A stretch of 64,000 nucleotides of DNA from Pseudomonadota bacterium (GCA_025360865.1 JANYBG010000167.1:1-64000), one strand, 5' to 3'; positions 11,684-22,683 are shown, counted from the stretch's first letter. Program-made: numbers and translations. Notes: generated from the letters alone by a model not told the origin.

Positions 11684-13777
11684 GTGCTTGCGCGCCTCGC
11701 ACGACTCGCCCGATCACGTCTGCCCGACCCGGCGCGCACCGGACTGAGCTGGTGGCTGATCGCGATCCAGACCGCGATCGTGCTCCTGGTCGGCGGCGGC
11801 ATCGCCTGGTACGCCAGCGGCATGCTGCACCAGCTCGCCGACGAGCAGGGCGACGCGCGCGTGCAACTGGCCGCCACGACCGCGCGCGAGGACCTGCGGC
11901 GCATCGGCGAGGACGCGCACGCGACCGCGCGTGCGCTCGCCGACCGGCCCACCCTGCAGCGCCTGCTGGCCGAGGGACAGAGCGAGGCGCTGCCGCCCTT
12001 TCTCCATCACTGGTGCGATATCGGCAGCGTCGATGCCTGCGCCGTCATGTCCGGCAAGACGATCGTGGCCGTCTTCGGGCCGCCGCTCGACTGGGACCAG
12101 ATCGTCACCGCCGGCGCCGAGCAGGGCGGCACGTTCATGACGCTGTCGGCGACCGAACACGTGCCGCTCCTGGGCGCGCGCGCGGGCTTGAGCGACGGTC
12201 GCCTGACCGTGTACGTCGTGCGGCGACTGGACGCGAGGCTCGCGGCCACCCTGAGCGAGCAGGTCGGCGCGCAAATCCAGCTCATCGACTACCGCGCCTA
12301 CACCGGCGGCGCCGTCAACGCGTTCACCCCGCTGTATGCGGCGGCGCTCGCGGACGGGCACTCCGCGGTCATGCGCATCGACTCGCAGGAGCTCTACGCG
12401 GCGAGCACGCCGGTGTTCGCCTCCAGCGGCGAGGCGATCGCGCTGATCGAGGCGCGGCTGCCGGCGAGCGCCGTCGATGCGCCCACGCGTCATCTGGAAC
12501 GCAAGCTCCTGGTCGCGGCGCTGATACTGGCGGCGCTGGCGGTGCTCGCGGGGGTGCTCCTCGGGGAACTCGTGGCAGGTCCGGTGCGCGCGCTCACCCA
12601 GGCGGCGCGGCGCCTGAGCGCCGGGGACTTCTCGGCCTCGATCCCGCCCGGGGGCGCGGCCGAGGTAGGGGTGCTGGCGCGCACCATGGAAGACATGCGC
12701 CGCAGCCTCATCGATCTGACGAGCACGCTGCGACGGCGCGAGGCCGAGGCGCAGGCCGTGCTCAGCGGCATCGTCGAGGGCGTGTACGCGGTGGACAAGA
12801 ACCGCATCATCCGCTACCTGAACCCGCAGGCCGCGAAGCTGCTGGGTGTGGCGCCAGAGCAAGCGGTGGGCCGCTTCTGCGGCGACGTGCTTAAGCCGCG
12901 GGAGGAAGACGGCCGGCGACCCTGCGAGGCGCGCTGTCCGATACTGCGGGCGCGGGCGGAAGGCAGCGCCAGGACCATCGAGTTGCTGCGCGCGGCTCGC
13001 GGGGAACCGCGGATCACGGTCATCACCAGCGCCGCGCAGGTCGACGGGTTGCAGGTCCAGGTCATACGCGATGAGACCGAGCTTGAGGCGGTGCGCCGAG
13101 CGCGCGACTCGGTGCTAGCCAACATCTCGCACGAGTTCCGCACACCGCTCGCCGCGCAACTTGCCTCCATAGAGCTGTTGCGCGAGGGCATGGAGACGAT
13201 GGCTCCCGCGCAGCAACGCGAGCTCGTGGCTTCGCTCGAGCGTGGCACGCTGCGCCTCACGCAGCTGATCGACAACCTGCTCGAGAGCGTGCGCATCGAG
13301 TCAGGCCAGCTCGCCATCCGGCGCCAGAGCGTCGGCGTCGCCGAGATCGTCGAGGACGCGCAGGCTCTGGTGGGGTCGCTGCTGACGCAGCGCCGCCAGC
13401 GGCTCATCGTGGAGCTCCCGGAAGACCTGCCGCAGGTCACCGGCGACAAGACGCGCCTGACCCAGGTGTTCGTCAACCTGCTCGCCAACGCCACCAAGTT
13501 CGCCCCCGAGGGGAGCGATGTGCGCATTGGGGCCGGCCTGGAGGGCGCCGCGGTGCGCGCCTGGGTCGAAGACGAGGGTCCGGGACCTGCCGCGGACGAC
13601 GGTGAGCTGTTCGCGCGGTTCCGGCGCGGCGCGCAGGAGCCTGAGCCAGCCGGTCTCGGCCTCGGGCTGTGGCTCGTCAAGTCCATCATCGACCGCCATG
13701 GCGGTCAGGTGAGCTTCGAGCGCACCGCGCAGGCGCGCACCCGCTTCACGTTCACGCTGCCGTTGGAGCGTACCTAA
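11684..13777 (+). CDS. Membrane sensor histidine kinase (extracytoplasmic sensor, HAMP, PAS, HisKA, HATPase)
   Basis: NISHEFRTPLAAQLASIELL H-box; NLLANATKFAP N-box; GLGLGLWLVKSII G-box; two TM segments; GTG start just after cysW stop. Confidence 0.9.
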   Translation: MLARLARLARSRLPDPARTGLSWWLIAIQTAIVLLVGGGIAWYASGMLHQLADEQGDARVQLAATTAREDLRRIGEDAHATARALADRPTLQRLLAEGQSEALPPFLHHWCDIGSVDACAVMSGKTIVAVFGPPLDWDQIVTAGAEQGGTFMTLSATEHVPLLGARAGLSDGRLTVYVVRRLDARLAATLSEQVGAQIQLIDYRAYTGGAVNAFTPLYAAALADGHSAVMRIDSQELYAASTPVFASSGEAIALIEARLPASAVDAPTRHLERKLLVAALILAALAVLAGVLLGELVAGPVRALTQAARRLSAGDFSASIPPGGAAEVGVLARTMEDMRRSLIDLTSTLRRREAEAQAVLSGIVEGVYAVDKNRIIRYLNPQAAKLLGVAPEQAVGRFCGDVLKPREEDGRRPCEARCPILRARAEGSARTIELLRAARGEPRITVITSAAQVDGLQVQVIRDETELEAVRRARDSVLANISHEFRTPLAAQLASIELLREGMETMAPAQQRELVASLERGTLRLTQLIDNLLESVRIESGQLAIRRQSVGVAEIVEDAQALVGSLLTQRRQRLIVELPEDLPQVTGDKTRLTQVFVNLLANATKFAPEGSDVRIGAGLEGAAVRAWVEDEGPGPAADDGELFARFRRGAQEPEPAGLGLGLWLVKSIIDRHGGQVSFERTAQARTRFTFTLPLERT

Positions 13778-14449
13778 GTGAAAGTGCTCGTGGCTGACGA
13801 TGACGCCGACCTGCGTGACCTCATCGCCTTCACGCTAACGCAGTCCGGGTATCTGGTGATCAAGGCCGGCGATGGCCCCGCCGCGGTGGAGCACTTCGAG
13901 CGCGAGTCACCGGACCTGGTGGTGCTCGACATCAACATGCCGGGCATGAACGGCTTCCAGGTGTGCGAGGCGATCCGCAGGCGCTCACGCGTCCCGGTGA
14001 TGATGCTCACCGTGCGCGGCGAGGAGGAGGACCTCGTGCGCGCCCTGGGTCTGGGCGCGGATGACTACCTCAACAAGCCATTCAGCCCACGTACGCTGCT
14101 GGCGCGCATCAAGGCGCTGCTGCGACGCGCCGGCATGGAGAACAACAGCCCGCTCGCCTCCGGCCGGGTCAGCCTGGACCTCGAGGAGTACAGCGTGACC
14201 ATCGGCGCCGGGGCGCCGGTGCGTCTCACCAAGCTTGAGCTGCGGTTACTGCAGATGCTGCTGGCCAACGCCGGACACAGCGTCAACTCCGAGCGCCTGC
14301 TGGTGCAGGTATGGGGACACCGCAGCGGCGGCGACCGGCAGCTGCTCAAGCAGCTCGTGCATCGCCTGCGCCAGAAAATCGAGATCGATCCCGCGGCCCC
14401 CGCGCTGCTGCGCACGGCGGCCGCCGGCTACAAGCTGATGGTTGACTGA
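13778..14449 (+). CDS. OmpR/PhoB-family response regulator
   Basis: Receiver MKVLVADDDADLRDL...DLVVLDINMPGMNG...NKPFSP; C-terminal winged helix. Confidence 0.94.
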   Translation: MKVLVADDDADLRDLIAFTLTQSGYLVIKAGDGPAAVEHFERESPDLVVLDINMPGMNGFQVCEAIRRRSRVPVMMLTVRGEEEDLVRALGLGADDYLNKPFSPRTLLARIKALLRRAGMENNSPLASGRVSLDLEEYSVTIGAGAPVRLTKLELRLLQMLLANAGHSVNSERLLVQVWGHRSGGDRQLLKQLVHRLRQKIEIDPAAPALLRTAAAGYKLMVD

Positions 14450-14692
14450 ATCGCGGCGTGGCGACGGACAGGCCTGCGCGGTTCCACGCCTTGTTCGCCC
14501 CGCGCATGGCTCCGCCAGCGCGCTCGTTGAGCACCATTGCCAGCGCGTGCATCCCCTGTTTGCGGAGCGCACCTCCGAGGCGGCGCGCATTTCAGTGTTG
14601 CTCGCATTTCCCGGGACCTTCCCGCCGCACACCGGCCAATCGGGCGCGCCCCGCCGCACGCCGCGGGCCGCCCCGACATGCGTTAGCCGCCG

Positions 14693-15376
14693 CTAAACGC
14701 CCGCGCTCATGTGGCGCTTCGCGATAGCCTCGACTTCAGGCTCACTAAGCGCGGAGAGGTCGGCCGTTTCAATGGCCTTCACGCGCCGGGCCACATCAGG
14801 GTGGTGAGTCTTCAGATGGTCCGCGAGAACATTCACAGCGCTGCTCTTCCCGCTGCCGTGCCCGATCAGCACGATCTCGTCCGCTGACACCAGCGCCTTG
14901 GCCACCCGTTCGTAAAAAGCGGTCTCCTCCGGCACGCGGTCGCCTTGGTAATGCGCTTCCTTGCGATGAATCAGATGGCGGTGGAATCCGTGCGGATCGT
15001 AGGGCTGTATTGTTCCCTGATCTTGCGGCCGACTCCCGTCGCGGTCCTGATACAGGTGCGCCGCGTGGTGATCGACCACTACCACCATGCGCCGCGGCTG
15101 AGCGAGTTCGCTCGGCGCCGCTTCCGAGCCGGCCTCTTTAAGGAATCGGCGCAATCGCGATACCTCGTCCAGTCCGAGTTCGTGGGTATGCGGAGCCTTG
15201 AAGATCTCGCGCTTGCTCCCGACAACAAAGGCGAACTCGTCCCCGCCGTGCTGCTGCACCTGCCCAAGATGACCAATGAGCTCAAGAGCGTCGCTCCAAC
15301 TCAGACTCCTGGGCAGTTTTCCGTGAAGCAAACTCCGGTGGATGACCGAGAGCTTGTGATGGAGATGTTCACTCAT
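14693..15376 (-). CDS. Fusion protein: N-terminal HicA-like dsRBD-type domain and C-terminal bacterial eRF1-like ('translational machinery protein'-type) domain
   Basis: N-term SWSDALELIGHLGQVQQHGGDEFAFVVGSKREIFKAPHTHELGLDEVSRLRRFLKEAG; C-term MVVVVDHHAAHLYQ...HRKEAHYQGDRVPEETAFYERVAKALVSADEIVLIGHGSGKSSAVNVL. Confidence 0.6.
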   Translation of the reverse strand: MSEHLHHKLSVIHRSLLHGKLPRSLSWSDALELIGHLGQVQQHGGDEFAFVVGSKREIFKAPHTHELGLDEVSRLRRFLKEAGSEAAPSELAQPRRMVVVVDHHAAHLYQDRDGSRPQDQGTIQPYDPHGFHRHLIHRKEAHYQGDRVPEETAFYERVAKALVSADEIVLIGHGSGKSSAVNVLADHLKTHHPDVARRVKAIETADLSALSEPEVEAIAKRHMSAGV

Positions 15377-15742
15377 GTCGTACTCTTCTCAGGTGGACGA
15401 ACGGTCCTGGGCGGACCAAATCGATGGCGACCCCAGCATCGACCTCGCCGCCGGAGATGTCCGTGCGGTGACGTACCCTGATCCGGCACATGGCCTTGCC
15501 CGCCGCCGCGCGCCGCCATGCGAGCTGGGTCGCGGAGTGGCATCCGGAAGATCGTGGGGGCTGGCGGGCGATAAGGCCAGCCACGGCCATGCATGGCAGA
15601 GGCCGCGGGAACTCATTCTCGACAGCGCCGCTGCGTGGAAAGGATCCTCGCTCCGGGATCGACTCCGACGGCGGCCGTGCCACCGCGGATCGGGTCCGCC
15701 GGCCACAAACTGATGCCCAAGGGGGGCGCGGCCAGGCCGCCG

Positions 15743-16783
15743 TCAGGGCGCGGTGATCTGGTCAAAGACGCCGCCGTCGGCGAAGTGCAGCTCCTGGACG
15801 TTGTGCCACCCACCGAAATCGGCGCTCGTCACGAGTTTCAGCGGCGGAAACCGCTTGGAATATTTCGCGGCGACCTCCGCATCGCGCGGCCGGTAGAAGT
15901 TCCGCGCGATGATCTCCTGCGCCTCCTTGCTGTACAGGTAACCGAGGTAGGCCTTGGCCACCTCGCTAGTGCCGCGGCGCAGCGCGACCCTGTCGACGAC
16001 GGCCACAGGGGGCTCGGCGAGGATGCTGAGCGAGGGCATGACGATCTCGAACTTGTCCGCCCCGAGCTCGCGCCGCGCGAGCAGCGCCTCGTTCTCCCAG
16101 GTGATGAGCACATCCCCGAGCCCACGCTGGGCGAAGGTGGTCGCCGAGCCGCGTGCCCCGGTATCCAGTACCGGCACGTTCCTGTACAGCGCGCGCACGA
16201 ACTCGCGCGCGCTCGCGTCAGTGCCACCGGGCTGGGCGAGCGCCCAAGCCCAGGCCGCGAGGTAGTTCCAGCGCGCGCCGCCCGAGGTCTTCGGATTGGG
16301 GGTGATCACGCCGATACCGGGACGCACCAGGTCGTTCCAGTCATGGATGCCCTTGGGGTTTCCCTTGCGCACGAGCAGCACGATCGTCGAGGTGTACGGG
16401 GCACTGTTGTACGGGAGCAGGCTCTGCCAGTTCAGCGGCAGCAGCTTCCCCTTGGATGCGATCGCATCGATATCGGCCGCAAGGGCGAGCGTGACGACAT
16501 CAGCCTGCAGGCCATCGATGACCGAGCGCGCCTGCTTGCCCGAGCCCCCGTGCGACTGGTCCACGCGCACCTCCTGCCCGGTCTTATCCTTCCAATAACG
16601 GGCGAATGCCGCGTTGTAGTCCGAGTACAGCCCGCGCGTCGGATCGTAGGAGACGTTGAGCAGCGTGACGCGCGCGGAATTCGACGACGACGCGCTGTCG
16701 CGCTGGCAGGCTCCCGACAGGAGGCTGACGGCCGCGACGAGGACGGCGGCCATGACGCGGAAACGAATCTTGGTTTTTCCCAT
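15743..16783 (-). CDS. sbp: Sulfate ABC transporter substrate-binding protein
   Basis: Signal peptide/lipobox-like [63 protein letters not shown]. Confidence 0.93.
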   Translation of the reverse strand: MGKTKIRFRVMAAVLVAAVSLLSGACQRDSASSSNSARVTLLNVSYDPTRGLYSDYNAAFARYWKDKTGQEVRVDQSHGGSGKQARSVIDGLQADVVTLALAADIDAIASKGKLLPLNWQSLLPYNSAPYTSTIVLLVRKGNPKGIHDWNDLVRPGIGVITPNPKTSGGARWNYLAAWAWALAQPGGTDASAREFVRALYRNVPVLDTGARGSATTFAQRGLGDVLITWENEALLARRELGADKFEIVMPSLSILAEPPVAVVDRVALRRGTSEVAKAYLGYLYSKEAQEIIARNFYRPRDAEVAAKYSKRFPPLKLVTSADFGGWHNVQELHFADGGVFDQITAP

Positions 16784-16830
16784 CAGCGGGATGCTAGCGA
16801 GCGCCGCGTGCGAAGTCAGTCGAGGAGCGG

Positions 16831-17511
16831 TTATAGGGCGGTTATGGGCGTGAAGCCCAGCGCGCGCACCAGGTAAGGCTCCAGGGCGGCGGCGGCCGCG
16901 GCCACGGTGAGCGGGCCGCCGAGGTCCGCCAGACGGGTCATCGCCAGACCCTGATAGCCGCAGGGATTGATACGCTGGAACGGCTCGAGGTCCAGGTCCA
17001 CGTTCAGAGCAAGCCCGTGGTAGGCGCCGGCGCGGCGCACGCGCACGCCGACGCTCGCAAGCTTCGCGCCGGCGACATACACCCCCGGGGCCGCGCGACG
17101 ACACTCCGCCACGATGCCATCGGCGGCCGCGAGCTGGATGACAGCCCGCTCCAGCGCGGTCACGAAATCCCGGATCCCCAGACGCGCGCGCCGCAGGTCC
17201 ACCAGGGGATACACCACCAGCTGCCCGGGCCCGTGATAAGTCACCTGCCCGCCGCGGTCCACCTGCACCACCGGAACATCCCCCGGAGCGAGCAGGTGGG
17301 CGCGACTGGCGTTCATCCCCAGCGTGAACACCGGGTTGTGCTCGAGGAACCAGATCTCGTCAGGTGTGACCGCCGTGCGCTCGTCGGTGAAGCGCTGCAT
17401 GGCGCGCAGGGTGGGCTCGTAGTCGACCCGGCCGAGCCTGCGAATCAGGGGCGCTGGTGGCGGCGATGTGGCGACGGCGTCATTCGCCCGCGCACCGGTG
17501 GCGGCGGTCAT
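16831..17511 (-). CDS. lipB: Octanoyl-ACP:protein N-octanoyltransferase LipB
   Basis: [59 protein letters not shown]. Confidence 0.95.
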   Translation of the reverse strand: MTAATGARANDAVATSPPPAPLIRRLGRVDYEPTLRAMQRFTDERTAVTPDEIWFLEHNPVFTLGMNASRAHLLAPGDVPVVQVDRGGQVTYHGPGQLVVYPLVDLRRARLGIRDFVTALERAVIQLAAADGIVAECRRAAPGVYVAGAKLASVGVRVRRAGAYHGLALNVDLDLEPFQRINPCGYQGLAMTRLADLGGPLTVAAAAAALEPYLVRALGFTPITAL

Positions 17512-18527
17512 GGACGCGTGTTGTCCAGACCGGCGTTGTTGCGGTTGAGCGCCTGCTCGGCCCGGTAGCTCGAGCGCACCAAGGGACCCGAGACGCACTC
17601 GAGGAACCCCAGCGCGAGGGCCTGCGCGCGATACGCGTCGAACTCAGCCGGCGTGACGAAGCGCTCGATGGGCAGGTGGTTCGCGGTTGGCTGCAGGTAC
17701 TGCCCCAGCGTCACGATGTCAACGCCCGCGGCGCGCAGGTCCGCGAGTGTCTCGTGGATCTCAGCGTCGCTCTCGCCGAGGCCCAGCATCAGGCTGCTCT
17801 TGGTGAGGATCCCGGCGCGGTGCGCCTTGGCGACGCGCAGTACAGCGAGTGTCTGCTCGTAGCCGGCCCTGGGGTCGCGCACCGGGTGTGTCAGGCGGCG
17901 AACGGTCTCGATATTCTGCGCGAATACCTCGATCCCGGAGTCGACCACGGTCTTGATGTCGCCCACGGCGCCTTGGAAGTCCGGCGTCAGGGCCTCAACC
18001 GCGGTGCCGGGGCAGGCACGCTTGATCGCACGCACGCAGGCGGCGTAGTGGCCCGCCCCCCCATCGGGCAGGTCGTCGCGGTTGACCGAGGTCAGCACCA
18101 CATAACTGAGCTTCATCAGTTCCACGGTGCGAGCCGCGTTGGCCGGCTCATCCGCGTCGAGCCACCCGCGCGGGTTGCCGGTGTCGACAGAGCAGAAGCG
18201 GCAGGCGCGCGTGCACACCGCGCCCATGAGCATGAGAGTGGCCGTGCCGGCGTTCCAGCACTCACCGATGTTCGGACACTTGGCTTCCTCGCACACGGTC
18301 GCTAGGCGATGTTCCTTGACCAGGGCCCTTACGGACTGGAAACCGCCGCCGATGGGAGCCTTGGCCTTGAGCCACGGGGGCTTGCGCAGCGGGGGGCGGG
18401 GAGGAGGGGCACTGCGGGCTTTGATGCCATCGCGAACAGCCGTAAACCCCTGGGGCGTAACGTATTTGTTGCCGCTACGCGCGACTGTCGTCTCGGCGAC
18501 GACCGGAATGTCCTCAAGCTGTGACAT
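17508..18527 (-). CDS. lipA: Lipoyl synthase (radical SAM)
   Basis: [14 protein letters not shown] and CTRACRFC motifs; start could be 18536. Confidence 0.96.
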   Translation of the reverse strand: MSQLEDIPVVAETTVARSGNKYVTPQGFTAVRDGIKARSAPPPRPPLRKPPWLKAKAPIGGGFQSVRALVKEHRLATVCEEAKCPNIGECWNAGTATLMLMGAVCTRACRFCSVDTGNPRGWLDADEPANAARTVELMKLSYVVLTSVNRDDLPDGGAGHYAACVRAIKRACPGTAVEALTPDFQGAVGDIKTVVDSGIEVFAQNIETVRRLTHPVRDPRAGYEQTLAVLRVAKAHRAGILTKSSLMLGLGESDAEIHETLADLRAAGVDIVTLGQYLQPTANHLPIERFVTPAEFDAYRAQALALGFLECVSGPLVRSSYRAEQALNRNNAGLDNTRP

Positions 18528-18532
18528 GCCCG

Positions 18533-19201
18533 TCATTGTACAGCAGCGAGTCGGGCCTCCAGTTCCGCGAGGCGCGCTGGAGTGCCCACGTCCGACCACT
18601 CGCCCCGGTGGATCTCCCCCCGCACCGCCCCGCGGGCGATGGCGCGGTTTAAAGGCTCGATCAGCGGGAATCGGCCGTCAGCGCAGCCCACGAAGAACTC
18701 AGGCCGATATAACCCGACGTTCGCATAGGTGAAGCGGTCGTGGTCAGCCCTGACCACCCTATCGCCATCCAGCCCAAAATCACCCTTCGGATGGTGCGGT
18801 GGGTTGGGGACCAGCACCAGATGGGCCCCGGCGTCCGGCTCGAGTCGGACGCGCCCGAGGTCGATGTCCGTGAAGACATCGCCACTGACGACGAGGAATG
18901 GCTCTGGCCCCAGAAGCGGCAGGGCGCGAAGTATGCCCCCGCCGGTCTCAAGGGCGACCGGTCCCTCCTCGCTGTAGCGAATCTGAACTCCGAAGGCTGC
19001 GCCGTCGCCCAGGGCGGCTCGCAGGCGCTCGCCCAGCCAGGATAGATTCACGATGACCTCGCGGAATCCGGCGCGCGCGAGCGCCTGGAGGTGCCAGGCG
19101 ATGAGCGGCTTGCCTCCGACCTCGACCAGAGGCTTAGGGATCACGTCGGTGAGGGGCCGCATCCGCTCACCGCGCCCCGCGGCCAGGATCATCGCCTTCA
19201 T
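18533..19201 (-). CDS. murU: N-acetylmuramate alpha-1-phosphate uridylyltransferase-like nucleotidyltransferase
   Basis: [34 protein letters not shown]; overlaps amgK. Confidence 0.88.
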   Translation of the reverse strand: MKAMILAAGRGERMRPLTDVIPKPLVEVGGKPLIAWHLQALARAGFREVIVNLSWLGERLRAALGDGAAFGVQIRYSEEGPVALETGGGILRALPLLGPEPFLVVSGDVFTDIDLGRVRLEPDAGAHLVLVPNPPHHPKGDFGLDGDRVVRADHDRFTYANVGLYRPEFFVGCADGRFPLIEPLNRAIARGAVRGEIHRGEWSDVGTPARLAELEARLAAVQ

Positions 19202-20250
19202 GCCGGGGACGGCTGGCGCGCGACGGCCGCGGCGACGCGCGCGTTCGCCGCCGGGAGCGCCGGCACCACCCGCTCCTCCAGAAACCGCGCGCAGGGACCC
19301 AGTTCCGGGTAGCGCGCACACGTATCGCGCACGTAACCGAGCGTACGCGGAAGGTCCGCGAGGTAGCCGGACTTGCCGTCGCGATACCACAGGCGGCAGA
19401 AGATGCCGAGCACTTTGATGTGCCGCTGCACGCCGATCAGGTCGAACCAGCGCAGGAACTGAGCCTCGCTGGCGCCACCGTCGGCCCCGCGATCCAGCAG
19501 CTGGCGACGGTACTGGCTCACCCAGCGCTCGACGCGCTCGCGCGGCCAGGCGATGTAACAGTCCTTCAGGAGAGACACCAGGTCGTAGCCGACCGGTCCC
19601 CGCAGGGCGTCCTGAAAATCGATCACGCCGGGATTGCGCGCGGGAATCACCATGAGGTTGCGCGAGTGGTAGTCGCGGTGGACGAATACCTGCGGCTGCG
19701 CCAGAGCCTCGCCGATGAGTATTTCCTCGGTTGCGGCGAGCATCCGCGCGTTGACGGAGTCGGGTGCGAGGTTAAGGTGGCGTCCGAGGAACCATTCCGG
19801 CATCAGGGCCATCTCGCGCGCCAGTTCGGCGCGACCGTAAGGGGCAAGCTCGGCGGCGAGCGCGGCGCCGCGTACCTGGATCAGGGCGAGCGCCACCAGA
19901 GCGTCGCCGTACAGCTTGTCCGGATCATCCCCGGCGACGAGGCGCTGCAGGTAGGGGGTCGACCCCAGGTCCTCCAGCAGCAACAGCCCGCGGGCGACGT
20001 CCGTGTGGTACACGTGGGGCACGTGCACGCTCAGGGACTCCAGAAGCGCCGATACCTTCAGGTAGGGGCGCACGTCCTCCTTGTCGGCCGGGGCATCCAT
20101 CACGATGTAGCTCATCGTGCCGCAAAAGGCGCGGAAGTAGCGGCGGAAGCTCGCATCACTGGAGGCCGGCTCGATGCGCTCGAGCGGCAGGCGCAGCTCG
20201 CGCGAAACCCAATCCTGAATCAGCGCGAGTCGCGCATCGGTTTCAAACAT
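19198..20250 (-). CDS. amgK: AmgK-type amino-sugar (MurNAc/GlcNAc) kinase, aminoglycoside phosphotransferase fold
   Basis: VFVHRDYHSRNLMVIPARNPGVIDFQDALRGPVGYDLVSLLKDCY; adjacent to murU and divergent from lptD. Confidence 0.88.
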   Translation of the reverse strand: MFETDARLALIQDWVSRELRLPLERIEPASSDASFRRYFRAFCGTMSYIVMDAPADKEDVRPYLKVSALLESLSVHVPHVYHTDVARGLLLLEDLGSTPYLQRLVAGDDPDKLYGDALVALALIQVRGAALAAELAPYGRAELAREMALMPEWFLGRHLNLAPDSVNARMLAATEEILIGEALAQPQVFVHRDYHSRNLMVIPARNPGVIDFQDALRGPVGYDLVSLLKDCYIAWPRERVERWVSQYRRQLLDRGADGGASEAQFLRWFDLIGVQRHIKVLGIFCRLWYRDGKSGYLADLPRTLGYVRDTCARYPELGPCARFLEERVVPALPAANARVAAAVARQPSPA

Positions 20251-20298
20251 GTGCTCGTGGAGGTTTTCGACCCGCGTCGCGCGCGGCGCGCCATTATA

Positions 20299-22683
20299 AT
20301 GCCGCCCTTCATGCCGCGTTCGAGCACATTCTGGATCATCGCTGCATTGCTCGGCGCCGTAGACGCCGTGGCGTCAGCCGATGAGCCGCAGTGCCCGACC
20401 TCGGCGCTGCTGAGCGGGGGCGCCCTACAGGGGCCGGCCTCGCTCCGCGCCACACCCGCGGTTCCCCCGGGCACCCCGGCCACGCGTCCGGAGGACGTGC
20501 CAATCGATCTGGTGAGCGATCACGCCAGCATTGGGGCGGACGGCCACGCCACGCTCTCGGGCAATGTCGATGTGCACCAGGGCGACCGCCGCATCCAGGC
20601 CAAGGAGATCCAGTACGACCGCGACAACGGCTCGATCCAAAGCACCGACCACATCGACTACCAGGATCCACTGGTCCACGTGACGGGCAGCACGGGCAAG
20701 TATTCGGCTACCGGTGGTGGCGCGTTCACCGACGCGCAGTTCCACCTGACCCAGCGCGGCGCGCGCGGTACCGCCCTGCAGATGCGCCTCACGCCGCAGG
20801 GCGTGCTCGACCTGCGGGACGTCACCTTCACCAACTGCCCCGTCGGGGATGACGCCTGGGAGTTGCGCGCGCGCGAGATCACGCTCGACACGCGCAACAA
20901 GATCGGCACGGGCCACGGCGCCAAGATCGACTTCATGGGCGTGCCGATCATTTACCTGCCATGGGTGTCGTTTCCGCTGAGCAACGACCGCAAGAGCGGC
21001 TTCCTCTTCCCGAGCATCGGCAGCACCTCCTCGGGTGGCCTGCAGCTCTCGGTGCCCTATTACTGGAACATCGCGCCGAACGTGGACTTCACTTTCGAAC
21101 CGACCGAGTACAGCCGCCGCGGCCTCGACCTGGGCGGGGACCTGCGCTTCCTCACTGCCGCGCAGCACGGCGAGCTCGACTGGAACTTCCTGCCCCGCGA
21201 CAGCAATTTCTGCGCGCCCAACGCCGCCGTGGGCGATGACTGCGGCGCGAGCCGCAGCCGCGTGCGGTTGTTCGATGTCGCCGAACTGCCCTATGACTTC
21301 CGCCTCACGGTGAACGCGGAGAACGTCAGCGACACGCGTTACTTCGAGGACTTCGCGCAGGGCCCGGAGGGGGCGAGCACCGCCTTCCTAGAGCGCGCTG
21401 CGACCTTCTCCTATCGCGACGAGCACTGGCGCGTTGATGCGCAGGCGCAGCAGTACCAGACGATCGACATCGACAACGTGCAGCTGTACGAGCGCCCCTA
21501 CGCGCGCGTGCCGCGCATCGTGGTCGACACGGACTGGAGCTATGGCGAGAGCATCGTGACGCGCTATGGGTTCGATTCCGAAGTGGTGAACTTCCGCCGC
21601 TCGATCGATGCCCCCGACAGCGCGGGCTGGCGCATGGACCTCATGCCGCGCGCCACGCTCGACCTGACCGGCCCCGGCTACTTCGTGCGCCCCGGCATCG
21701 CCTGGCGCCTCACGCAATACGAGCTGGACAACCTCGGCCCGGGTCTTACCGATCGCTCACCCTCCCGCCGTGTCCCAATCGCAAGCGTCGATACCGGCCT
21801 TGTCTTCGCGCGCAGCACCGGGTCGCGTGACCAGCGCAAGCTCACGCTCGAGCCGCGCCTCCTCTACCTATACGTGCCGTATCGCAACCAGGATCAGTTG
21901 CCCGTGTTCGACACAGCGCTCCCCGACCTCAACCCGATCCAGCTGTTCCGCCTGAACCGCTACGTGGGCGCGGACCGGATCAGCGATGCCAACCAGTTGA
22001 GCGTCGGGGTCACCAGTCGCCTGCTCGATGCGAGCAACGGCCGCCAGTTCCTGTCGGTCACCCTGGGGCAGACCTACTACTTCCGGACACCCCGGGTGGT
22101 GCTGCCGAACGAGGCGCCCGCGACCGGTGACAGCTCCGACATCGTCGCGGTGGTCTCCCTGACCGCCTATGACAACTGGAGCGCGGAAGTGGCCGCGCAG
22201 TGGGATCCGCACGTACGCACCGGCGAGCGCACCTCGGTCAACCTCCAGTACAAGCCCGCCCCCGACAAGGTGATCAACCTCGGCTACCGCTACCAGCGCT
22301 TCCAGTTCGTCCCTGGCCAGTTCGGGCAGCCCGGCTACGAGGCGGGTTTCGACCAGGTCGAGCTGTCGGCGGCCTGGCCCATCAAGGGGCACGTCAATAT
22401 CTTCGCCCGGGAGGTGGTTTCGGTGCGGGATGCCACGGAACTGGAGCGTTTCGCCGGGTTCGAGTACCGTGCGTGCTGCTGGCGGGTCCGTCTGGGTGCC
22501 CGGCGCTTCGTCAGCAAGCACGATGGCAGCACGGACACCGGGATCTGGCTGCAGCTTGAACTCGCGGGCCTTGCCGGTGTCGGAACTGCAACGGACGCGT
22601 TCCTCACCGAGGAAATCCGCGGTTATATGCCCCCGGAAGCGCCAAACTCCCGACTTCAGGCACCCTTGAAGAACCTCTGGTAA
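20299..22683 (+). CDS. lptD: LPS-assembly protein LptD
   Basis: N-terminal OstA-like region; FTNCPVGDDAWELRA; C-terminal YRACCWRV Cys pair; start at 20299 or 20311. Confidence 0.94.
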   Translation: MPPFMPRSSTFWIIAALLGAVDAVASADEPQCPTSALLSGGALQGPASLRATPAVPPGTPATRPEDVPIDLVSDHASIGADGHATLSGNVDVHQGDRRIQAKEIQYDRDNGSIQSTDHIDYQDPLVHVTGSTGKYSATGGGAFTDAQFHLTQRGARGTALQMRLTPQGVLDLRDVTFTNCPVGDDAWELRAREITLDTRNKIGTGHGAKIDFMGVPIIYLPWVSFPLSNDRKSGFLFPSIGSTSSGGLQLSVPYYWNIAPNVDFTFEPTEYSRRGLDLGGDLRFLTAAQHGELDWNFLPRDSNFCAPNAAVGDDCGASRSRVRLFDVAELPYDFRLTVNAENVSDTRYFEDFAQGPEGASTAFLERAATFSYRDEHWRVDAQAQQYQTIDIDNVQLYERPYARVPRIVVDTDWSYGESIVTRYGFDSEVVNFRRSIDAPDSAGWRMDLMPRATLDLTGPGYFVRPGIAWRLTQYELDNLGPGLTDRSPSRRVPIASVDTGLVFARSTGSRDQRKLTLEPRLLYLYVPYRNQDQLPVFDTALPDLNPIQLFRLNRYVGADRISDANQLSVGVTSRLLDASNGRQFLSVTLGQTYYFRTPRVVLPNEAPATGDSSDIVAVVSLTAYDNWSAEVAAQWDPHVRTGERTSVNLQYKPAPDKVINLGYRYQRFQFVPGQFGQPGYEAGFDQVELSAAWPIKGHVNIFAREVVSVRDATELERFAGFEYRACCWRVRLGARRFVSKHDGSTDTGIWLQLELAGLAGVGTATDAFLTEEIRGYMPPEAPNSRLQAPLKNLW

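Noticed and set aside
15490-15756. ORF starting MALPAAARRHASWVAEWHPED, briefly resembling an MFS/NarK-type N-terminus
   Set aside because: Resemblance limited to about a dozen residues, then no transmembrane segments; not enough to call a gene fragment
16784-17104. N-terminal extension of the sulfate-binding protein ORF
   Set aside because: Overlaps lipB and lacks a signal peptide; [26 protein letters not shown] at 16783 is a proper signal sequence
19420-20298. About 290-codon 5' extension of the lptD ORF
   Set aside because: Antisense to amgK; the lptD signal peptide begins at MPPFMPRSSTFWII (20299/20311)
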